64,000 bases of DNA from Ahniella sp. (GCA_016712105.1 JADJRU010000005.1:62001-126000), one strand, 5' to 3'; counted from the stretch's first letter, positions 26,356 to 36,190 are shown. Numbers and translations: made by a program. Notes: generated from the sequence alone by a model not told the origin.

Positions 26356-26969
26356 CCCAACTCACCCTGCACTACTTCGCGCCATTCGACCGCAGCGCCC
26401 GCGTCCGCTGGACTGCCCTGGAACTGGGCCTCGACTTCGTCGACAACCGGCTGAACTACCAGGCCGCCGAACATCGTGCGGAACCGTTCCTGAAGCTCAG
26501 TCCGGTCGGATTTGTGCCGGCGATCGAGTGGGACGGCCAGAGCATGTTCGAATCCGGGGCGATCTGTTTGCATCTGTGCGAAACCCATGCCGATCGCGGT
26601 TTGGTGCCGTTGACCGGCGAAACCGGGCGCAATGAGTGCCTGTCCTGGCTGTTCCACATGACCAGCACCATGGATCGCGCGTGTTTCGATGTGTTCTACC
26701 CGAAAGTGATCGCCCCGAACGAACAGGCTCATGCGGCGGCGATCGAACGAGTGCAACCTTTGCTGTCGCGGATCGACCGCCACCTGCTGGGCCACGAATA
26801 CTTTGCCTGTGGCCGTTTCACGGTTGCCGACATCATGGCGGGTTACGCGCTGGCGACCTTGCGCCGCGGCGGTTTTCCGCTGGCCGAGTATCCGGCGATT
26901 GCCGCGTACTACGACCGCGTCAGCACTCGTCCCGCGGCCGTTGCTTCAGGTCTGTTCAAAGGGCTTTGA
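26352..26969 (+). CDS. Glutathione S-transferase family protein
   Basis: A 205-residue cytosolic GST. It has an N-terminal thioredoxin-like domain (LTLHYFAPFDRSARVRWTALELG) with the glutathione-binding FVPAIEWDGQSMFESGAI segment, where cis-Pro and E-S are conserved, and a helical C-terminal domain with the GRFTVADIMAGYAL motif, the N-capping box of GSTs. The ATG at 26352 overlaps the upstream stop; the longer open frame upstream belongs to a different gene's shadow. The substrate is unknown; detoxification or stress response is the usual role. Confidence 0.88.
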   Translation: MTQLTLHYFAPFDRSARVRWTALELGLDFVDNRLNYQAAEHRAEPFLKLSPVGFVPAIEWDGQSMFESGAICLHLCETHADRGLVPLTGETGRNECLSWLFHMTSTMDRACFDVFYPKVIAPNEQAHAAAIERVQPLLSRIDRHLLGHEYFACGRFTVADIMAGYALATLRRGGFPLAEYPAIAAYYDRVSTRPAAVASGLFKGL

Positions 26970-27001
26970 GCGACACCGGGAAGTCGTCACGGCGCTGGCA
27001 G

Positions 27002-27307
27002 TCAGTCAGTGACTACTTCCCGTCGTTTCGCCGTGTGCAGCAGCCACAGATTGCGGCTGTAGATGAACAATCCCGAGAACTGGCCCATCGTGAACACCAG
27101 GTCACGCTTGTGGATGGCATAGACGGTGAGCACCAGGCCACCGCCCAGGCTGATCCACCAGAAAATGGTGGGTACGACCACACGTTTGGCACGCTCGGAA
27201 TACAGCCACTGGATGATGAAACGCGACGCGAACAAAGCCTGGCCAAAAATGCCGACGACCAGCCAGATGTTCAGGTTGTGCGCCCAGGACGCAAAAAAGT
27301 CAGCCAT
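27002..27307 (-). CDS. Lipid A biosynthesis N-terminal (LABN) domain membrane protein
   Basis: A 101-residue membrane protein with three hydrophobic segments and the LABN signature: FASRFIIQWLYSERAKRVVVP, then FWWISLGGGLVLTVYAIHKRD, then GQFSGLFIYSRNLWL. Such proteins often accompany glycosyltransferases that charge undecaprenyl phosphate. The gene follows the GT2 gene with a 2-bp gap, so it is co-translated. The ATG at 27307 was chosen at MADFFASW; the upstream frame overlaps the GT2 gene and is not conserved. Confidence 0.85.
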   Translation of the reverse strand: MADFFASWAHNLNIWLVVGIFGQALFASRFIIQWLYSERAKRVVVPTIFWWISLGGGLVLTVYAIHKRDLVFTMGQFSGLFIYSRNLWLLHTAKRREVVTD

Positions 27308-27309
27308 GG

Positions 27310-28032
27310 TCAAAGCTCCCTTGCGGCGGTGCGTTTGCTGCGACGGATCAGCCAGGCGACCCCGCGCAGGTCGGCCAGGCCCACCCACAGTCGGTTCCAC
27401 ATGCCGTACTTGGAAACACCCGTGGTACGGGCACGGTGCTGCACCGGCACACTTTTGACTTGCCAACCTGCGCGCATCACGAGTGCCGGCAGGTAGCGGT
27501 GCATGTGGTTGAAATAAGGCAGGTCGAGAAACGTTTCGCGCTCGAACAGTTTCAGCCCGCAGCCGGTGTCCGGTGTCGCGTCACGCAGCAGTCGGCTGCG
27601 CACCGCATTGGCCACTTTCGATGAGATTCGCTTCGAGAACGTATCTCGGCGGGTGGTGCGCCATCCCGCGAACAGCTTGATGGCCGGCGTCGACGCCAGA
27701 TGTTCGCGCCAAAGTTTGGCCAGGTCGGCCGGATCGTTCTGGCCATCACCGTCCAGCATGCCGATCCATGTGCCGCGCGCGGCTTTGACGCCGGTGCGAA
27801 TGGCCGTGCTCTGGCCACTTTGCTGCTCGTGTTGGATAACCCGCAATTCCGGCACGGTCGCTTTCTGTGCCTTCAGGACCTCGGCCGTCCGATCCCGGCT
27901 GGCATCGTCGACATAAACGATTTCGAATGCCACCAGGCCGCGTAATGCGCTGGTGATCTCGCCGATCAACGGGGCGATGTTGTCCTGCTCGTTGAACACG
28001 GGCACGACAACACTGAGTGGCAATTCCGACAT
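27310..28032 (-). CDS. Family 2 glycosyltransferase (polyprenyl-phosphate sugar transferase type)
   Basis: A 240-residue GT2 protein related to dolichyl-/undecaprenyl-phosphate mannosyltransferases and ArnC, without their C-terminal membrane helices. Motifs are VVVPVFNEQDNIAPLI, YVDDASRDRT, the DGDGQNDPADL metal-binding region, and TGCGLKLFERETF. It should transfer a nucleotide sugar to a lipid phosphate at the inner membrane. The LABN protein encoded next could supply the membrane part. I chose the ATG at 28032 over the TTG five codons upstream. The epimerase gene 25 bp upstream probably makes or processes the donor sugar. Confidence 0.87.
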   Translation of the reverse strand: MSELPLSVVVPVFNEQDNIAPLIGEITSALRGLVAFEIVYVDDASRDRTAEVLKAQKATVPELRVIQHEQQSGQSTAIRTGVKAARGTWIGMLDGDGQNDPADLAKLWREHLASTPAIKLFAGWRTTRRDTFSKRISSKVANAVRSRLLRDATPDTGCGLKLFERETFLDLPYFNHMHRYLPALVMRAGWQVKSVPVQHRARTTGVSKYGMWNRLWVGLADLRGVAWLIRRSKRTAAREL

Positions 28033-28057
28033 GGTTCTGGTGCTCAAAATGCTTGGG

Positions 28058-29032
28058 TTAGCCCGGCATCATAACGCCGACACCAGTCAACCAGCAGGGC
28101 AAGCCCTCACTGATGCGGGTGACAGGCGCAAAACCGAGCTCCTGATGGGCGAGCGAAGTGTCAGCCATGGTCGCCGGCATGTCGCCGGGCTGCATGTCCC
28201 GGTAGATCTTCTCGGCGGGACGTCCGGCGGCCTGTTCGATCGTGCTGATGAAATCTTCCAGCGCTTCCGGCTGGTGGTTGCCGAAGTTGAACACCCGGTG
28301 CGGCACCTGCCCCGGCGTGCCGGCCGGCGAACGGTCCAGCGCTGAAACCACCCCGGCGACGATATCGTCGATGTAAGTGAAGTCCCGGCGCATGCGGCCA
28401 TGGTTGAACACTTCGATCGGGCGGCCAGCCAGAATGGCCCGGGTGAACAGGATCGGCGCCATGTCCGGCCGGCCCCATGGGCCATACACGGTGAAAAAGC
28501 GCAGCCCGGTCATCGGCACCCGAAACAGGTGCGCGTAGCTGTGTGCCATCAGTTCGTTTGCGGCCTTGGTGGCGGCATACAGGCTCAGCGGCGAGTCGAT
28601 CTTCTGCGATTCCGCAAAGGGCGGCTGGTTGTTGCCGCCGTAAACGGAGCTGGATGAGGCGTAAACCAGATGCGCCGGCCGGTGCTGGCGGACCAGCTCC
28701 AGCAGGTGCCCGAAACCAACCAGATTGGACTGCACGTAAGTGGCTGGGGATTCCAGCGAATAACGCACGCCGGCCTGGGCGGCCAGGTGCACTACAGCCT
28801 GCGGACGATGCCGGTCGAACACGTCGGCCATGGCCTCCGCATCGGCCAGATCAACCCGTTCGATCGGCACATCGGGAATCAGCGCGGCCACACGGTCGTG
28901 TTTCAAACGCACGTCGTAGTAATCGTTGAAGTTGTCCAAACCCAGCACAGCCTGCCCGCGTGCAACCAAGGCACGGGCCACATGGGCGCCAATAAAACCG
29001 GCGGCGCCCGTCACCAGAATGGGAGTGGTCAT
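28058..29032 (-). CDS. NAD-dependent sugar epimerase (UDP-glucuronate 4-epimerase type)
   Basis: A 324-residue extended short-chain dehydrogenase. The Rossmann motif TGAAGFIGAHVA at the N-terminus, the SSSSVYGG segment with catalytic Ser, and the YAATKAAN motif (Tyr and Lys of the catalytic triad) are intact, as are VYGPWGRPDM and the RRDFTYIDDIV region typical of UDP-glucuronate epimerases. It heads a three-gene minus-strand operon with GT2 and LABN proteins, consistent with envelope glycolipid modification. Exact substrate is inferred only from family resemblance. Confidence 0.87.
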   Translation of the reverse strand: MTTPILVTGAAGFIGAHVARALVARGQAVLGLDNFNDYYDVRLKHDRVAALIPDVPIERVDLADAEAMADVFDRHRPQAVVHLAAQAGVRYSLESPATYVQSNLVGFGHLLELVRQHRPAHLVYASSSSVYGGNNQPPFAESQKIDSPLSLYAATKAANELMAHSYAHLFRVPMTGLRFFTVYGPWGRPDMAPILFTRAILAGRPIEVFNHGRMRRDFTYIDDIVAGVVSALDRSPAGTPGQVPHRVFNFGNHQPEALEDFISTIEQAAGRPAEKIYRDMQPGDMPATMADTSLAHQELGFAPVTRISEGLPCWLTGVGVMMPG

Positions 29033-29124
29033 GGGGTTGGAGAGCGGTGAAAGACGCCACAGGATAGCCGGGTGCCATTAAATTCGTGTACAACAGCGCT
29101 GATCCCAAGCCCGTCCAATCCCTC

Positions 29125-29334
29125 ATGAGCGACCGCATCGACCCACAAACCGCAGCCCGGCGCCTGATGGAGCTGCGCATCGAGCATCGTGATCTGGACA
29201 CCGCGATCGCTGCGATGTCGGCCGATCCGCATGGCGACGAGCTTCAGCTCAAGCGCATGAAAAAACGCAAACTCAAGTTGCGCGACATGATGACTTTCTA
29301 CGAAAGCAAACTGATCCCCGATCTGGATGCCTGA
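29125..29334 (+). CDS. DUF465 (YdcH-like) small protein
   Basis: A 69-residue highly charged helical protein with the DUF465 pattern: LRIEHRDLDTAI ... LKRMKKRKLKLRDMM. Proteins of this length and type are common in proteobacteria and have no settled function. The ATG at 29125 gives the usual length; an in-frame GTG at 29086 would add 13 unusual residues. Its stop overlaps the next start (TGATG). Confidence 0.85.
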   Translation: MSDRIDPQTAARRLMELRIEHRDLDTAIAAMSADPHGDELQLKRMKKRKLKLRDMMTFYESKLIPDLDA

Positions 29335-29714
29335 TGGATACGGTCACCCGCGATATTCTGAGCCGCCTGCGCTGGCGCGAATGGATCGCCAAAGGCGTGC
29401 TGCTGGGGCTGCTCGGTTCGGCAACCGCTGGGCTGCTACTGCTGTTTCTGCGCATGGAACTCTGGTTCGAACAATGGCCGATGTTGCGTGGCACAGGATG
29501 GTGGGTGTATCTCGGGCTCGGCGTGTTGACGACGACCAGCCTGGTGCTGACGCTTGTGCGGCATCGGTATGCCCGCCCATCACTGCTGATCTCGGCTGCG
29601 CTGATACTGTTGTTCGAAACTTTTCTGTTCGGCGTCGGTTTTCATCTCGCCCGTGTTCCGATCGCCACCGCGCTGGCATGGTGGGCTTCTTCGGTCCTGC
29701 CACCCCGGCCATGA
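29334..29714 (+). CDS. Uncharacterised small membrane protein upstream of tonB
   Basis: A 126-residue protein that I do not recognise, with three hydrophobic segments (about residues 19-40, 55-74 and 83-102). It overlaps the DUF465 gene by one base on the left and the tonB gene by four bases (ATGA) on the right, so it is part of a tightly coupled operon with tonB, fecI and fecR. A role in the TonB system is conceivable but unsupported. Confidence 0.68.
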   Translation: MDTVTRDILSRLRWREWIAKGVLLGLLGSATAGLLLLFLRMELWFEQWPMLRGTGWWVYLGLGVLTTTSLVLTLVRHRYARPSLLISAALILLFETFLFGVGFHLARVPIATALAWWASSVLPPRP

Positions 29715-30436
29715 CGGCCTGGGCCGTTGAGGACCTGGTCGTGACGACCCCGCCGCCACCCCGTCGCTCTTGGGGAGTGGTGCTCGGAGCCGCCCTGTCG
29801 TTGGTGTTGCACGGCATGCTGGTGTTGTTTCTGATGCTGCCCGCCGAGACCGGGCCGCACGCCTCACCTCAGGCCCGTCCGGCCCCCGAAGTGACCTGGT
29901 TCGACTATTCGCCAGCCCCCCCGAAAGCGGCCCCGGCACCGCAAACCGATCCGGTAGCGCCCAAACCACCGCATGCGGCAATCGTCACGGCCCCGACTGA
30001 TCCGATCGAACCGGTCCCGGCGCCCGACGTCGTGACCACTGAACCAGCCTTCGCGGCACCAACAGCCGCTGAAGCGGATCCTTCGGCACCAACCGATTCC
30101 GCCCGGTCCGGCCACGCACCCGCCACGACGCCGGATGGCGCCAGCACCGAGCAGGCCTATGTCTGGAATGTGCTGGGCCACCTGCAACCGTTCCAGAGTT
30201 ACCCGCGGGCCGCGCAACGCCGCGGGCATGAGGGCACCGTGCTGGTCCGCGCGCGGGTGTCGCGTCGCGGCGTCGTGCTGAAGGCAGAAATCCGCAAGAG
30301 CTCGGGCCATCGCAGCCTGGACGAAGCGGCGCTGGCCCTGCTCAAGGCCGCGTCTCCGCTACCGCCGCCGCCGCAGGGCACCACGGCCATTACGGAACTG
30401 GACCTGCCCATCGTCTATGCGTTGAGGCAACCATGA
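29711..30436 (+). CDS. TonB family energy-transducing protein
   Basis: A 241-residue TonB-like protein that would couple the proton-motive force to outer-membrane receptors. A short cytoplasmic start leads to one membrane helix (WGVVLGAALSLVLHGMLVLF, about residues 21-40), a long Pro/Ala-rich periplasmic spacer (about 50-150) and a C-terminal TonB domain (about 160-241) with YPRAAQRRGHEGTVLVRARV and SSGHRSLDEAALALLKAA. The ATG at 29711 overlaps the upstream stop; the frame is open further upstream but is shadow there. It overlaps the sigma factor gene by ATGA, so TonB is dedicated to this FecI-FecR unit. Confidence 0.9.
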   Translation: MTAWAVEDLVVTTPPPPRRSWGVVLGAALSLVLHGMLVLFLMLPAETGPHASPQARPAPEVTWFDYSPAPPKAAPAPQTDPVAPKPPHAAIVTAPTDPIEPVPAPDVVTTEPAFAAPTAAEADPSAPTDSARSGHAPATTPDGASTEQAYVWNVLGHLQPFQSYPRAAQRRGHEGTVLVRARVSRRGVVLKAEIRKSSGHRSLDEAALALLKAASPLPPPPQGTTAITELDLPIVYALRQP

Positions 30437-30934
30437 GCCGCTGGACCGAAGTGTTTGCCCGGCACTCGAAGGAACTGGAATCAGTGCTGACCCGGGTCCT
30501 CGGCGACCGTGCGGCTGCCGAAGATTGTGTCCAGGACACGGCGCTGCGGATCCTCGATCAACCGTTCGACGAGGTCCGCGATCCGCGCGCCTTTCTGTTC
30601 CAGGTTGGTTACAACCTTGCCCGCGATGCTCTGCGTCGCCGTCAGATCCGCGCCGGCGAGTCGGTCGATGACGAAGCCTCTGGCGCCACAATTGGCCGAT
30701 CCCCAGCCGGGTCCCGAGGCTGTGGTCGACGCCCGTCAGCAATGGGCCTTGGTGAAGGAAGCACTCGACGAACTGCCCGTCCAACGCCGCAAGGTGCTGT
30801 GGATGATGCGCGTCGAAGGCAAAAGCCAGAAAGAAGTGGCGGCGGAACTGGGGCTGAGCCCCAAAACCGTGGAGAACCACATGACACTCGCACTCAAGTC
30901 ACTGATGGACCTGCTGAAGCGGAGTCGGCCATGA
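30433..30934 (+). CDS. ECF RNA polymerase sigma factor, FecI type, frameshifted in this sequence
   Basis: About 167 residues once repaired. Region 2 is in the first frame (VLGDRAAAEDCVQDTALRIL, PRAFLFQVGYNLARDALRRR). Region 4 is in another frame (LDELPVQRRKVLWMMRVEGK, then SQKEVAAELGLSPKTVENHM, the helix-turn-helix for the -35 element). The break is near 30678-30682, between SVDDEA and LAPQLADPQPGPEAV. The start overlaps the tonB stop, and the fecR-like gene follows 73 bp later, the usual sigma/anti-sigma pair for iron-receptor regulation. The good conservation on both sides points to a sequence error. Confidence 0.85.
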
Positions 30935-31007
30935 ATTACAACGTGTTTTCCTGCTCATTGGGGGAAACCCGGCATTGCCGCGTCGTTTTCGGCACAGGAG
31001 CCCAACC

Positions 31008-31961
31008 TTGAGCCAGCAGATCGAACAACAGGCACGCGAATGGTGGCTCGCCCTCGAGGCGGGCCGCGACGACGTTCGCCTGAACGAACAATTCGACGCC
31101 TGGTTGGCCATGGACGACCGCCATCGTCTGGCCTGGCTGGAGGTCTTGATGGCGGACAATGCCGCCGCCGCTCAAGTCGACACACCGGTCGAGTTCGACC
31201 AGCCCCTGCCGCCGATCGCCAGATCGCGGCGAACAGCCCCGGTTGTCCAATGGATCGGTGGTTTTTCATTCATTAGCCTGATCGTGTTGTTGGCGCTGGC
31301 GGCACCCCACCTGCCGCGACAGTGGCAGCGTCTGAATGCGGATTACCAAACCGCGCCGGGCGAAACCCGCACGTTCACGCTGGCCGACGGCAGCACCTTG
31401 GTGCTCGGTGCGGACAGCGTCGTGTCGGTAGGTTTTGATGATGCAACACGACGCATTGAACTCGTTCGCGGTGAAGCCGAGTTGAGCGTCGGTGCCGATC
31501 CTCGCCCGCTCGCGCTGCACCACGATGGCTTTGCCGTACGCGACATCGGCACTCGTTTCCGGGTCGACGAGTCGGGTGATGCCTTGCGCGTGAGTGTCAG
31601 CGAAGGTGTGGTCGACAGCAGTCGCGCCGGTTATCCCGATACACACCGCATCGAAGCCGGCCAGAGATTGCAGTGGGGCCCAAGTGGTGTCGAACCCCTG
31701 TCGGCCGCCACCCTCAAGCCGGAACCCGGACTGCTGCTCCTCGACCAAGCCGATGCCGCGCAGGCGCTTGCCCAGTTTGAACGGATGACCGGCCGTCGCC
31801 TGAAACTGGATGGCACCCCATCACCGAATCGGGTCAGTGCTGCGTTTCCGATCCGGGATCCGGCACAACAGGACGCCGCGTTCGCCAGCCTGCTGAAGGA
31901 ATTCGGCTTGCGCGTGAGGTTCCAGGCGGTGGGGGTGACGTGGATTGCCGCCGGGACGTAA
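31008..31961 (+). CDS. FecR-family anti-sigma factor/sensor
   Basis: A 317-residue inner-membrane regulator controlling the FecI-type sigma factor encoded upstream. The N-terminal cytoplasmic part (REWWLALEAGRDDVRLNEQF, FDAWL, HRLAWLEVL) binds sigma. A single membrane helix lies about residues 83-103 (FSFISLIVLLALAAPHL). The periplasmic FecR domain shows AGETRTFTLADGS-like residues (APGETRTFTLADGSTLVLGA) and RGEAELSV. The C-terminal part resembles an STN fold. I chose TTG at 31008 because AGGAG stands 7 bp before it; the TTG at 30975 has no such site. No receptor with a signalling domain is adjacent. Confidence 0.87.
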   Translation: MSQQIEQQAREWWLALEAGRDDVRLNEQFDAWLAMDDRHRLAWLEVLMADNAAAAQVDTPVEFDQPLPPIARSRRTAPVVQWIGGFSFISLIVLLALAAPHLPRQWQRLNADYQTAPGETRTFTLADGSTLVLGADSVVSVGFDDATRRIELVRGEAELSVGADPRPLALHHDGFAVRDIGTRFRVDESGDALRVSVSEGVVDSSRAGYPDTHRIEAGQRLQWGPSGVEPLSAATLKPEPGLLLLDQADAAQALAQFERMTGRRLKLDGTPSPNRVSAAFPIRDPAQQDAAFASLLKEFGLRVRFQAVGVTWIAAGT

Positions 31962-32378
31962 GCCCCAATCCGACCCAATGCCCGGCGACAGGCAGACTTC
32001 GCGCCAGCCTGGCCCTCATCCGGTCCTGCGGACCACCTTCTCCCGGTGAACCGGGAGAAGGCAGAATCAACGCCATTCGTTTCCGGCCACAACGGTCCTG
32101 AAAAGTGCGTGGTTGGTTCTTCTCCCGCTTGCGGGAGAAGATGCCGAAGGCAGATGAGGGGAATCCGGCGACAGGTCAGTTGCGTCGCCAATCTGTCATC
32201 CGGCCGTCGGGCAGAAGCTCCGGCCGTACCTTCGCGCCAAACTGGCCCTCATCCGGCCTTCGGCCACCTTCTCCCATGAACGGGAGAAGGGTTGCACTTG
32301 CGTATGTGGCATCGAGCTTGATGCGCGAATCCGCGCACCGAAGTGTGCGATCGACAAACCCACAGCGCCAACCTACCC
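31962..32378. repeat. Gene-free stretch with three copies of a dispersed palindromic element
   Basis: No gene is seen. Copies of a short mobile-looking element lie at about 32000-32061, 32116-32161 (inverted) and 32228-32290. Each has a CTTCTCCC(N)GGGAGAAG hairpin beside CCCTCATCCGGCC-TTCGGCC-type hairpin sequence, and two copies also share CTTCGCGCCA upstream. Further copies occur at 48397-48460 and 56143-56270. Confidence 0.8.
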
Positions 32379-35300
32379 TCAATTGCAGGCAGGCGGCGTC
32401 AGCGGATTGGTGTTCTCGAAGCCGTGCACAAACAAAGGTCCCCGAGTATCAAAACAGGCCGGGCCACCAATGAAGCGAATCAGGTTCGACGCCGGCGGGC
32501 GGTAGGAACCGAACTCGTCATTGTCGAGCGTGATCTGCCAGGTCTTGTCGTTCAACTTCACCGCACGTTGGCTGAAATCCCACCATTTCACGTTGCTTGA
32601 ATCGCCGGGCATACCCGGGCCGAAATATCGGAAGGTCCAGCCGAACTCGTTGAAGTTTTCGGAGTGATAGGTGACGTTGACGACGGCTGATTCGCAGTCG
32701 AGGATCTCGAACTGCACGATGTCGTTCGGGTAGTTGTAATAGAGCGGCGAATTGGGGAAGTAATCGCGGCCGAACTGCAAGGCCAGGACACCGGTCACAT
32801 CGACGTTCTGCACACACGGATTCGCCGGATTACTCGCCGACACACTGCTGACGATATCGATCGTGAAGTTGCTGCCACCCAAACCATCCGGTGAACGCAG
32901 GGCCACACCAGTCGAGCCGACATCACCCTGCACCGAATCCTGCTGGCCGTCATTGTTGCCGTCGCCACCCTGAATGCCGTTTTCAGTGGCATCCGGCGCG
33001 CCGTCGCCATCGGCATCCGGAACCTGCGTCAGGCTCCACAGACCACGGCGGGTGCCGACATGGACCGTCGACGGATTGACCGGATCGACCTCGATGGCGG
33101 TGGCTGAACTGGCCGGCAAACCGATGCTGATCGAGCGCCAAGTCGCGCCTGCATCATCACTGCGGTAGATCCCCCCCGGATTCGTGACCGTATCCTGGTT
33201 GTAGCCGGCCGCATACAGAACGTTCGGGTCACCCGGATCAATCGTCAGCGCACGAATGTCGAAGCGCGACGGAATGCCGGTTGACGAAGGCGCCCAATTC
33301 GCGCCGCCATCCGTGGTCTTGTACAGCGGGAACGGCGCGGAACCAATGCCCTCCTGATTCGAATCGAGCACCGAGGCCCACAGGACCTGAGGATTGTTCG
33401 GATTGATCACCAGTGCGAGCACGTCAAGCTTGCGGTTCACGTGGCCCGAATACGCTGGCAGCCCGTTGCTCGAATGGGTCCAGGTGGATCCACCGTCGGT
33501 GGACTTGAACACACCATTCTGCGGATCGAGAACAAGGGGCGGATCCACGAAGAACGACGAGAATGTGCCGACGTAGACAATGTTCCCGTCGGTTGGATCC
33601 ACCACGATCGGGACGGGTGTAACGCGCAGCGCCGCATTGTCGGCATCGAACGATTGCGGGAAACCGCTGGCGACGCCACTGACATCGCTCCAGAGCACAC
33701 TGGCTGCCGGAGTCGCCGCCGACAGATTGTTACTGCGCAGCAATCGGCCGTCGTAAACACGCTTGTTCGGAAACAGAGGGTCCGGAACGATGGTCAGATT
33801 GCGGCGGCCGTCACCGCCTGCAAACCCGCGTGTCAATGGACCGGTCAGGCACGGTGCACCGGGCGGCGGCGAAGCACAGGATCGCGGATCCAGCACCACC
33901 GATCGCGACGTGCCGATATTCGGCAGGCTGTATGGCGTGCCGAGGATGGTGACTGTATCGAACGGCATGCCGCCACCGATCGTTTGCCAAGTTGAGCCAC
34001 CATCCGTGCTTCGCAGCACCGAACTGCCTTGATACGGCCGAGGGAGGCCAGCCCCCGAAATGGTCCAGTTGGGCCAGCGCCCCGATGCGAAAAGCGTCGA
34101 CGCGGAAATCGGCACCGTTCCTGCAGGCTGGCCGATGCCGGCTGTCGTGGATCGATCGTGCGGTCGCGCACACCAGTCAACCGGACTCCGGTATTGGACG
34201 GGCTCCAGTTGGTGCCACCGTTCGTGGTCAGGTAAACCCCTGCGGTTTCGGTGACGATGTCGCCATAACCGACATACAGGCGGCGATGTTGCCCGCCACC
34301 AATCGTGCTCGGATTGGGATGGATCAGGATCGCCCGGACATTCACGGCCGACAAACCCAAGTTGAACTGTTCGGTGATCCAGCCTCCGGCGACAAACGAC
34401 ACACGGGACACGCCGAGGCCGTCGGTACCGACCCAGACTGCACCGGCCGGATCCACCTGGATCGAATTGACGTCGCCCGGCAGACTTTCGGTGCCCTGCG
34501 CCATGGTGTAACTGAGATTCGGGCTCAGGCGCGCAATGGCCGTGCACAGGAATTGCGTGCCGGTAATGTCACAAGCGCTCAAGCCGGCTGAAACGGCGCT
34601 ACCGCCCAAGGTCAGGGCAACGGCTCCGCCTCGGGTATAAAACCGGGCCGGATTGAGCGGGTCCGCGGCGATTGTATTGGGAAAACTGATCGAGCCGCCC
34701 GCGGTTGCGGTGATCGCGGTCCAGGTCAGCACCGGCATCGTCACTGCGATACAACAGGCTGCCCACGACCGCCAACAAGCGGCCACCGGCGCCCGCACCA
34801 ATTGTGTATCGGGGGTAAAACTGGTCATGCCCGCCAAGGTCAGGACCGGGGTCCAAGTCGCGCCCGAATCGGTGCTTCGATAGATGTTTGGCGGCTGCGG
34901 CAGGGACGCACCCAGATCCCGCGACCCCATGCCAGCCAGCAAGGTGGTGCCGCCGGTGTCCAGGGCGAGCACATCGCGCACGGCAGCGGCGTCTGGAATT
35001 CCCGCGCCACTGGCAATCGGCGTGAACGTGGCGCCCAGATCGGTCGACCGGAACAGCAGAACGGTCGTCAGCGCGGCTTCGGCCTCAAAAGGCGCCACCG
35101 CAAGATAAACGTCGGTCGAACCCGGGACATTGGCAATCGACAGGGCGCGAAAACCGCTGACCGGTTCGGGCAACGTGAACCCGCCGGACCAGGTCTCGCC
35201 CAGATCACCCGATCTCAGCACTTGGCCGGCGGTGTTCGTGACATAGATCTGATCGTTGTCCGGATCAAATTCCACGTCGACTGAGATCAAGCGACTGTCG

Positions 35301-35509
35301 TTGATGCTCGTCCAGGAGGCCCCGCCGTCGATGGTCCGGCTCACGCCCAAAAGACTGAACGCAATCATGTGCTGCGAATCTTCCGGGTTGATCGCAACGC
35401 GCGTGACCTCGCCACCAAACGGTCCGTTGCTGGTCCATTCGCCGACCCCCGCCAGAACCGGCAAGCTCAGTGCCAAACCACAGGCGATCAACGGAAAGCG
35501 GATACGCAT
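32379..35509 (-). CDS. Large secreted BNR/sortilin-like repeat protein, frameshifted in this sequence
   Basis: About 1040 residues once repaired. A signal peptide (MRIRFPLIACGLALSLPVLA) is followed by many BNR/VPS10-like beta-propeller repeats with the Asp-box pattern (SxDxGxTW: RTIDGGASWTS, RSTDLGATF, RSTDSGATW, RSTDGGSTWQ, KSTDGGSTW, KTTDGGANW, RSDDAGATWR). The repeats alternate with NPxxPxVLWA strands. A DADGDGAPDATENGIQGGDG calcium-type hinge and a choice-of-anchor-like C-terminal domain follow. The frame breaks at about 34800, returns at about 34730, and shifts again at about 34135; conservation is continuous across all three. Likely surface or extracellular; ligand unknown. Confidence 0.75.
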
Positions 35510-35669
35510 AAGGAATTCCCGGGCAATTGGTCAAAGTGTAACGCAGCCTCACTGCTGGCCCGTGAATAAACGCCAATAGGCCGCTGTCCGCACAAAGGTG
35601 ATCAAGCTAATCGGGGTCCATTTCCGCCCAAGCTGCTAAATTTGCGGTTTGACAAGCGAAGGCACGGGC

Positions 35670-36187
35670 ATGAAAGGCACCGTAGTGTTGTCGCATGGGC
35701 TGGAATCGGGCCCGGACGCGACGAAAGTGACGGCCATGGCCGAGGCCGCGGAGCGGCTTGGGTTTGTGTCGGTGCGCCCGGATTACCGTGACCTGGACCA
35801 CGCCCATGGACTGGGCGGTGCCCGGCTGCGGCTGGCTCGGTTGCTGGAGGTCATCGACCGGACCGACCGCAACGCGCCGATAATTCTGGGTGGATCGAGC
35901 TTGGCGCGTTCATCTCCGGGCTGGCCAGCCTGGACCGGCCGGTCGCCGGTGTGTTCGTGATTGCCTTGCCTTTGTCATTGCCCGGTTTCGATCGACCGTT
36001 CGATCTGGCCCCGGTGCCCGCTGCCGTGGTGCATGGCTGGGACGACGAACTGATTCCGGCGCGCGCGGTGATCGAGTTCTGCGAACGCCGGCGGATCGAT
36101 CTGGAACTGGTGCCCGACAGGCATCGGCTGACGGAATTCGTAATGCCGATTGCCGAACGTTTCGGCGCTTTTTTGGGACGGTTTTAA
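35670..36187 (+). CDS. Alpha/beta-hydrolase (KANL3/Tex30-like), frameshifted in this sequence
   Basis: About 172 residues once repaired. The start is MKGTVVLSHGLESGPDATK. The nucleophile elbow GGSSLG is split: the frame breaks at TTGG 35901-35904, where one more G gives SLGAFISGLASLDRPVAG. The downstream frame continues VFVIALPLSLPGF, HGWDDELIPA with the acidic residue, and DRHRL with the catalytic His. The frame overlaps and precedes rlmKL by only 3 bp. The substrate is unknown. The single-G loss suggests a sequencing error. Confidence 0.78.
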
Positions 36188-36190
36188 GCC

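Noticed and set aside
30433..31011. A 192-residue protein read straight through the fecI frame
   Set aside because: After about residue 82 the translation loses sigma-factor similarity, while region 4 is present in the next frame. The read-through C-terminus is shadow sequence.
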